64,000 bases of DNA, taken from NCBI GenBank assembly GCA_036971715.1, contig JAVHJL010000007.1, positions 2,914,001-2,978,000 on the forward strand, in the 5' to 3' direction. This DNA is from Arthrobotrys musiformis (lineage: Eukaryota; Ascomycota; Orbiliomycetes; Orbiliales; Orbiliaceae). Position numbers and translations under genes: made by a program. Numbering within the stretch: position 1 is the stretch's first letter; the number at the start of each line of letters is the position of its first letter. The notes below the pieces were generated by a model. That model did not search any database and had not been told where the DNA came from. It worked only from the letters and a program-made list of their open reading frames with translations. Below, in pieces: positions 57,139-64,000 of the stretch.

Positions 57139-57204
57139 CACTGCATAGCTGCGCACGCACTGCATGTCTGCGCACACACTGCATAGCTGCGTACACAATG
57201 CATA
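57139..57204 (+). repeat. 19-bp tandem repeat, 3.5 imperfect copies
   Basis: Units CACTGCATAGCTGCGCACG (57139), CACTGCATGTCTGCGCACA (57158), CACTGCATAGCTGCGTACA (57177) and a partial CAATGCATA. It lies about 290 bp upstream of the TATA box of the 57679 gene. Confidence 0.85.
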
Positions 57205-57489
57205 ATACATATGCCCTTGATAGCCTCTTTACTCCCTCGGGCCCGAAGCGATGGCGAATCAGCTTTGAGAACTACCGACAACCCTGGCGTTTTCATGCAT
57301 TTTTTTTTTTTCCCCCTCGTGGTATTATCATGGCTGTTTGCTTTTGGGCCCCCGTTCGTCAGCATCAATATGCAAGGTTTGTCCTTGACGCATCCCCAAA
57401 GTATGAATGGATTGCTGCGCTTTGCATTTGAAGAAGATTCTCGGGGCCCATGGGACGGGATCGACCACATTTGTCGTTGGGAGTTATAA

Positions 57490-57495
57490 TATAAA
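57490..57495 (+). promoter_or_regulatory. TATA box of the 57679 gene
   Basis: TATAAA within TTATAATATAAAGC, 189 bp upstream of the ATG and followed by a CT-rich leader, the usual fungal arrangement. Confidence 0.5.
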
Positions 57496-57678
57496 GCTGC
57501 CTCTTTCTCCTCGACACATCTACTCCTCTTCCACTCGTCTCTTTAACCATCCATTCTTCTCGTTTCAGTTTCAATTCATTCAACTATCTATACGATTGTT
57601 TCCTGGTCTATATCTACTGCTTGAGCTCCTAAAAGCATTTGAGACAGTGTTTGACACTCAATATCTACAATATACACC

Positions 57679-58552
57679 ATGCATACCTTTGCCCCTCCGG
57701 TGGGCGAGTTATATATGCAGTCTGGATATCTTCCATATCCCGAGGTTCTAATGCTAGGTATAATCCATTTTTCTTAATTACTTTAGAATAACATCTCGAT
57801 ATATACATTTATTGGTAATATACGAGGCTGTAGCGGTGCTAATGCCTCTATTCCCATGTTCAGATCCACTATGGCCTACCAGCGTCTTAAAACAAGACTA
57901 CACCACTTCACCAAACCCTTCAGGCGCCACTATTAAATACTCCCTCCCAATCGAACCCTCAATAGACGGCCCATTCCAGTCCCATAACTATAACCAAACT
58001 TTAACACCACCACTTGATATCACAATACAACCCCCCACAGAAACACCCACAACCACCCTCCGCACAACCCTCCTCCACAGCCTCCACAGCCTCACAACCC
58101 CTCCTCAAATCCCCACCCAAGACTCGATAGAAACCCTCCGCTCATCCCTCATCTTGCGATGCTACTTCCACATCTCACAGGGTCTATCGAACTACCCACT
58201 CGACCAAATCCCGCTCCTCCCGCCTTTTCTCCCCGACAAACCCTCCACTACCACACCCACCCTCGGAGCCTTAAATTCATGGACCCCACTGCCAGTGATA
58301 ACAGGCGGCTATCAAGATCCTTTACTACTCCTCCTATCACCCAATGGCCCCGAAAAGGGGGTATCGTATATTTCCCCCCTCGGCGGGTTACTAGCGAATC
58401 TGGATGCGTTCGTGCACGTTTGTCCCGGTGAGAGGTGCGAAAGGCGGTATTACTGTTTATACGATAATTGCGTGTATAACATGGCACCCGTCGCGGTTTG
58501 TGAAAGGACGTTTAAGGCGCATTTGTGGGAGTATCATGGGGTTGTTTGGTAG
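57679..58552 (+). CDS. protein of unknown function with Cys/His-rich C-terminus, 2 exons, 265 aa
   Basis: Model join(57679..57757, 57834..58552); the 76-nt intron (GTATAA...GCTGTAG) joins ATG 57679 (MHTFAPPVGELYMQSGYLPY) to the long frame, which has no ATG of its own near its start. The middle is Pro/Thr rich. The last 50 residues contain a Cys/His cluster: VHVCPGERCERRYYCLYDNC, then VAVCERTFKAHLWEYH. Its C-x4-C...C-x4-C...H-x4-H arrangement resembles a degenerate C2H2 finger and could bind zinc. No signal peptide. I recognise no family. TATA box and leader are good, so the gene is probably real. Confidence 0.65.
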
Positions 58553-61500
58553 ATTTTCTTTTCCCTTTTTATGTGTGTGTGTGTGTGTGTGTGTGTGGAG
58601 GTTATGATCGATTGTTATGCTATGGAATGCGGGTTTGCGAATTGTGCTTTTAGCTAGTATTTTTTTTGTAGTTCAGATATTTATTGACTGATGCTATTTT
58701 CCCCCTCTGAAATGACCAATTGACATGGCCGAATAAGTGTGATTCCTTTCATCCTGTAAATCGAATGCTACAGCGCGTGTGGAGTCGTAAACCGGATTTA
58801 GCGCTGTTGCGATATGTCGTCTGGAAATCGCGTTGTGTTGGAGAACGTTGGCTCCTGCGCCACAACACATCCATTCCGAGATTTGTTGCGCTACACATTG
58901 CGATACTAGCCACATACACCGACGAGGCTTGATGTCGCACCAGCCTCGGCTGTCAGCCACACATTACCAATTTGATTGGCGAACAGAAACTGGACATGTT
59001 ACAGGTGGAATTACTCTGAGGTCTCGTATAACTTTTGGATATTATTCAGTCGGGACTGGTTTGGTAGATAACAGACTGACCACTAAATCTCAATCTAGTA
59101 TGAAATATTGCAAAAGCCCTCGATATCATCAATCTTCGAGACCAGGCGGTGATAGAGATCACCAGAAAATTCTTGGAGAATTACAATCCATTTGCATGAT
59201 CAATTGGCGAGTTATAACGTCAGTAGCACGCGTAGTATGATGCTACAAAATCCCGCGATGCCCATCTGCATCGATAAAAAGCGGGGTAAACCATCCTCCA
59301 AAAATCAGGGTCCGGCAAAAAAAATTAATATATCTGAAATCACGCCAAAAGGGTCTTATCATACATAGTACATACAAGTTGAGGGTATAAAAACAATAAA
59401 TTAAGATTGAAAAAAAAACTAGCGTTCGGCTCGAGCTGTCGCAACTAGCGACAGCCTAAATTCTGTGCACTGACGTACGCGGCTCATTTTCTTGAAAAAA
59501 AAGCTGGTGTGGAAACCCGTCGCCGGACGGGTTTTGTCATGGACACGCCAGACTAGTTTTGCTAGTGCTGTCGACTGCGGCGGTGCTTTTTTTTTCTTTC
59601 TGTTTCCAATTCGTTTCGAATGGACAAAACCCTTTTTTGGGATTTGTATAATCATATGTGAATGTATCGTGGATATAATAGATCGGTATGCAAGATGATT
59701 ACTCGGAAGGTACCGTAATCGAGTCAAAGGTACGGAGTAAGGGGGGCTATCATCGGCATTCCAACCCACGTGGACCCATTCCTCGTCCTGCATGCACCGT
59801 TCGATGGCAAGAATAGATCCCGTCGATATGAAAAAGTAATCCCCCCAAAACACCAGGAAGGTAAATGATGAGCGCCCAAGCCGACCGAAAATAACAGTAC
59901 GAATGATCAGGTTGCATATATTATTCAAACCTAACTAGTAACTTTTAGCAAGAAAACACGGAATCGTTAAACGCTTCCTATTTCGGATTGGGGATTTGTT
60001 ATTTAACATTAAAAGTATGGATTATTGGGCAGGCACCGGTACAAGTTGTACCTACCTTCCTGAAAATGCGGGATTTTTTGGAGGGAGGAACCCTTTCGAA
60101 TTCGTTCAAGACGAGGAAGACGGTGGCTGTGGGGGGGAAATTTTGGAAAAATATGGCAGAGGGTCGTTTAGCCTTTGTCCGATGTGCCTGTGTGAGACTA
60201 GATCGGGGTTTCAGGGACCAGAAGGTTTTCGGCGGGCACGGCAGGCACTTTGTCCAACCATGACATCTGTCTACCCACTTCCCATCTTTATGCTCTCGAT
60301 GGTCATGTTGATTAATATTTCGACCTAGGCATTGAGATTGTAATATATGATAGAATAGAATTCTCGGACGGGCAGCCGGTTTGACGTTTGGCTGTTTTGG
60401 CTTGCAGGACGGACAGCGGACAGAATTGGCAGCAAGCAGTGGGGAAAAAAACGGGCACTTCAATGGGTTTCCTTTTGCGGGGGGTCTTTTAAACAGAAAG
60501 ATCATGTACTCCATAATTTAGGTATGTATCCAGGTGTACTGCAGACGGGATGCTAAATCGTATGCACGAAATACCTTCGCCATGCCGGATGTGATATGGC
60601 TGCAATGATCATGCCCACATGGGCTTATTCTCTGTGACCGACTCCACTCCACATCGACGCATCCTTTGGCCCATGATTCCCCAGCAGCTGTGTGTATGTA
60701 CAGTCGAACTAGTACTAGAATATTAGTAAATACGCCGCATTTTCGAGGCGTTTCGTTTCGTGGGAGAACGATCTTCGATGCTGTTACACGTTGGCGTTTA
60801 CAATTGACGGGATTTTGGCCTGGCTCATGCATGCGGGGCAAGGTCAAGTTGTCATGTCTGATTGATGGAATGGCTGATTTGGGGGCCAAGTCGGGCCAGG
60901 CACCATTCCAGACTGGGCCTAACCGTATGACAGGCAGGCATTTGCAAGGCGAACGTGGGGAGTTCAGAACAGAAGCTGCTAACGCTGTTACAGAATCGAA
61001 TGGAGCCAGGCTTAGCAGGCAGGTCGGGTTGGGATGGATGGACGGTAAATGCAGTTTTGGTAGGCGGTATTAATCTTGTTAAATTGCCTGCGCACCCCCC
61101 CCGACACCCCGTATTACTTGCAGACTCTCTGACTTTTGTATGTTCTCTTCTCCTGTCATATATAATATACGTCGACAAGATTGTGTCTGGAGACGAGACG
61201 GACGCGAATTAACATTCCTCAGCCTGCCGACTGGATCGATTGGACTTCACTACTATTATATAACGGAAGGAATATAGCGGATACAACAATAAGGATTGAG
61301 CAGTAAGTGACTATTTTGTTTGCTGTTGGTTGGCGCCTGGACCGGTGCTGGAGCATGATCGATTGTAATATTAGGCCCAGCGGCTCCAGACGACGGCACT
61401 GGCGGTTTCTATAATTATCCCCTCTCTCTCTCTTCCTGATATCTCTCCCAGGACATCGCATCTTTCTGGCGATAGAATGCACAGTTGAATATCTATTGTA

Positions 61501-61845
61501 TCTTCTTGTTCCATCCTGACGCCGTTTCAGACTGCCTTTCTTTTCCCTCAATTTTTTTTTTTTTTTTTTTTTTCTGTTGGTAGCAGTTATAACAAGTTCT
61601 TCGGCTCCGGGTGCAGCAATTAAACAATCAAAAGAGTCTCTAACTAACTTCCATCGCCCTTATTCTTTCTCCCTCACCAGACTATTTGAATTCTCTATCG
61701 TATAACATGCTCCCGTTGATGCCGACATCGTGAACGCCCTCGCCGTCACCTTCTCCCCTTCTCCCCTTATCCTTCCCCTTCTCCCCTTTCTCCTCCTCCT
61801 TTTCCTTCCCAGCCAGCTGCGTTCTGCGATTCAAGTTGGCCGAAA
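58553..61845. other. 3.3-kb intergenic region
   Basis: Lies between two plus-strand genes. It includes a (TG)13 tract, several T or A runs and frames of up to 171 codons (59999-60514 -) without protein features. A run of 22 T at 61552-61573 and a CT-rich stretch at 61730-61810 belong to the leader region of the 61846 gene. No gene, RNA or mobile element recognised. Confidence 0.45.
58572..58597. repeat. microsatellite (TG)13
   Basis: Thirteen uninterrupted TG units about 20 bp after the stop codon of the 57679 gene, so probably in its 3' untranslated region. Confidence 0.9.
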
Positions 61846-63423
61846 ATGCTGGCGGTTCCCCGTCCTGTTTCCCTTCCCGTTCCGGCATCCTCAACAACAC
61901 CAACACATCCTGACAACAACAACGACGACGACGAAGACGCTTACTCTTACAGCCAGCGTCCCTCCATCTCAGACGGTGTCGACCGCTTCTACCTCCCCGT
62001 ATGCTCTCCCGTCGTCACCAACCAACCGGCCCCTCTTCCTCCCCTCTCCACCATCCCCGGTAACTTCCCTTCCGCCAAAAACGATGACGACGAAGCCGAA
62101 ACAAAGCCGACAAAGCGGACCTCTCCGCTCGTCATCGTCCAAACCGGTGTCTTCTACTTCTTCTCCTGTGGCTGGTGCGGTATGACCGAGACCTCCAAGA
62201 GAGTCCGCAAGGAGGCAGATATAGCCAACCAGTCCCTTCGCGAAAGATGGAGATACGAGGTGGAAAACCGACCGAAGGCTCTTCGGAAATTGATCAAAAC
62301 CACTGCCGACAATGTCGAAACCAACATCGTTCCCTCCATCATGGCCCGTGTCTCCCACCATTACCACCACTACACCGGAACCGAGCAGACGAACACAAAA
62401 CAAGGCGACGTCATGTCCATGGCTTCGTCGGATACCTATGCGCCTATGGCCTATTCCAGATGGCGACGACATGAGATTGTACGACCAAGGGAAGGCAGCC
62501 AAGCCGCTCCTTTGATTCAAAACTTCGCTCAAGCGACAAGTGCGACACACAATCCCAATAGCGACCTGATGTGGATGATGGAACCACCTCCGGCACCGGT
62601 ATGGAAGAGTGACGGGAAGCAGGCACCGAGGTTGGCACTGGCCGACGATGAAATGGTACAGGAGAACATCAAGCCGCGACTGGTGTCCAGACCGACCGCT
62701 CCAAGCAAACCAAAGCCGACCATCATGAGGATCCCAACACTACCTTCGATCGAATCTTTGGCCAGCCGGGTTGCAGAGGAACAACAGCAGCAAGAGATTG
62801 CAAACCTTCCAAGAATCCCACCTGCGGCTCTTCGAGGTTCGTTACCATCACACATCAACAGACGAATCTCTCGTCCTCAACCACTCGTCCTTGGCGAGGC
62901 ATTCAAGGAGAATGCTTCTTCCCGTCAACCACAGCCATCGTCACCAACATCCCCTCCCTTCTCCGCCCCTGCTCGATCTCTCTCTTGGGAAACAACAACC
63001 GAAATCACACCTAGATCATCTAGCGAACGTGACTTCCACATCCACGGCTCGGACGGCGCGTCTTCTCCAACCACAATTTACTCCACCACCACCACGATCC
63101 CACGTCTTCGTTCCCCATCCCTCACAAAGGCTGCTTTGGCCTCGCGAGATGAGAACGGAAACATCGACCTCACACTGACATTCGGACCTAGGCGTTTGAG
63201 CGTCACCGCTCTCAACAATGCCACGACTACCACCCTGGCCGAGAGCAACGGTAGCACTCTCATGCTGGATAAGGTCCTCAGCGAGAGCTTCGATAAGGCC
63301 GTTGTTCCAATCGCTGATATTTCAGTTGTCGATTCGATCTCGCCGCCTAATTCTCCGCCAAGATCGCCAGGGTCGAGGGCTGCCAGGAGAAGAAGTATTC
63401 CTCTGACGGGGTTTAGAGTCTAG
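61846..63423 (+). CDS. basic, Ser/Pro-rich protein of unknown function, 525 aa
   Basis: Single open frame from ATG 61846 to TAG 63423. Residues 1-90 are disordered, with an acidic NNNDDDED stretch. A short hydrophobic stretch (LVIVQTGVFYFFSCGWCGM, about residues 95-113) precedes the best-conserved-looking part, TETSKRVRKEADIANQSLRERWRYEVENRPKALRK (about 114-150; cut here), a charged helical segment. The rest is disordered, with Pro/Ser/Arg-rich phrases (SPPNSPPRSPGSRAARRRSI) and many S-P and R-x-x-S sites suited to phosphorylation. An alternative start at 62182 (MTETSKR) would remove the hydrophobic part. No domain recognised. Its Thr/Ser codons and open length make it a credible gene; localisation is unclear. 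Confidence 0.65.
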   Translation: MLAVPRPVSLPVPASSTTPTHPDNNNDDDEDAYSYSQRPSISDGVDRFYLPVCSPVVTNQPAPLPPLSTIPGNFPSAKNDDDEAETKPTKRTSPLVIVQTGVFYFFSCGWCGMTETSKRVRKEADIANQSLRERWRYEVENRPKALRKLIKTTADNVETNIVPSIMARVSHHYHHYTGTEQTNTKQGDVMSMASSDTYAPMAYSRWRRHEIVRPREGSQAAPLIQNFAQATSATHNPNSDLMWMMEPPPAPVWKSDGKQAPRLALADDEMVQENIKPRLVSRPTAPSKPKPTIMRIPTLPSIESLASRVAEEQQQQEIANLPRIPPAALRGSLPSHINRRISRPQPLVLGEAFKENASSRQPQPSSPTSPPFSAPARSLSWETTTEITPRSSSERDFHIHGSDGASSPTTIYSTTTTIPRLRSPSLTKAALASRDENGNIDLTLTFGPRRLSVTALNNATTTTLAESNGSTLMLDKVLSESFDKAVVPIADISVVDSISPPNSPPRSPGSRAARRRSIPLTGFRV

Positions 63424-64000
63424 AAAAACTAGGCTACCAAGCATTACTTTATTAAAGGGGGAATACCTATTGGTGGGTTCATAGTTAGGGGAGGTTAGCC
63501 TGCTTTTTGTTCCTTTCCTTTATATCCTGTTGCATTAAAAATCATCGTTTTTGTTACTACTATTGGGGGGTTCAGTTTTTGCATCTTGCATTTTTTTTGT
63601 TTCGTTTTCTTTCTTGGGAATTGGCGTTTTCGGTTGTATTATATTTCCCTTTTCCTTTGCATCCGGTTGCTGCATTCTGGGTTTATCCTTTCCGTTGGTC
63701 AACGATAGTATATTACTACTATTGAAAAAAGATTTGGTGGTGTCAAGATAGTTGAGCGAGAACCGGGGGTGTTTCTCTTCGTTTCCTTCCCCTTTTTTTT
63801 ACGAGGAAGCCATTTCTATCAAAGATCTGAAGATTTGCTTGTACCAGCTTGTGGCAATTATCTGATGATTCTATTTCTCTTAAACATTTTTTTTCTCTTT
63901 CCATAATTTACTTTTTTTTATATTTCGATTGTATATACCTATTTCATATAACCTTTTTCATCTTTTTTCTCCTTCACTTTTATTTTCACTTTTTTCTTCC
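63424..64000. other. downstream of the 61846 gene to window edge
   Basis: T-rich sequence consistent with a 3' untranslated region followed by intergenic DNA or the pyrimidine-rich leader of a gene beyond the window. No gene recognised. Confidence 0.4.

Larger units (their letters stand above)
55560..57489. other. 1.9-kb intergenic region between divergent genes
   Basis: Separates the nucleoside hydrolase (-) from the 57679 gene (+). It holds short repeats at 56042, 56983 and 57139 but no protein-like frame. Frames at 56450-56845 and 56859-57470 were judged non-coding. Confidence 0.45.

Overview
The window is fungal nuclear DNA, most likely from a filamentous ascomycete (Pezizomycotina). The evidence is short introns (about 50-130 nt) with GTAAGT/GTATGT-type donors and CTAAC/CTGAC-like branch sites, pyrimidine-rich 5' leaders, Kex2 (KR) sites in secreted proteins, and clear ISWI and Ssd1 orthologues. 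The style of the lineage-specific secreted and F-box-like proteins would fit Orbiliomycetes or a relative, but that placement is a guess.

Layout. Positions 1-21000 are gene-poor: a small F-box-like gene (-), a two-exon Pro/Phe/Asn-rich protein (+), a tiny six-cysteine secreted peptide (+), a 176-aa secreted protein (-), and a Thr/Val-rich secreted protein with a C-terminal Apple/PAN-like segment that carries an apparent one-base frameshift. Between them lie several-kb stretches with no recognisable gene, one 25-bp tandem array and a small dispersed repeat. Positions 21000-48000 form a denser housekeeping core: ISWI chromatin remodeller (+, 9 exons), a nuclear-looking protein (+), a secreted ferritin-like protein (-, 3 exons), SSD1 (-, 5 exons), two overlapping models ending in a C2H2 zinc-finger protein (+), and a type II membrane glycosyltransferase-like protein (-). 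Positions 51000-64000 hold a C2H2 zinc-finger gene (+, 5' end unresolved), a nucleoside hydrolase (-, 5 exons), a 265-aa protein with a degenerate zinc-finger-like tail (+), and a 525-aa basic/Ser-Pro-rich protein (+).

Function. There is no operon-like or biosynthetic cluster; the genes look independently regulated. SSD1 is the best-characterised family present. Its N-terminal half carries five HxRxxS/T sites and four [YF]xFP motifs, the known phosphorylation and docking signatures for NDR kinase Cbk1, and its RNB active site has a Glu where active enzymes have a catalytic Asp.

The most interesting non-coding signals are two sequence-related hairpins in the leader of the 42966 gene, a near-perfect 82-nt hairpin at 53167-53248 with a second nested hairpin at 53382-53492 between two convergent genes, and the four-copy 25-bp array at 18233. 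I found no convincing tRNA, rRNA, intact transposon or CRISPR array. Exon boundaries below were worked out by hand from splice consensus and reading frame; each multi-exon model was checked to give a total coding length divisible by three, except the 51205 gene whose start is unknown.
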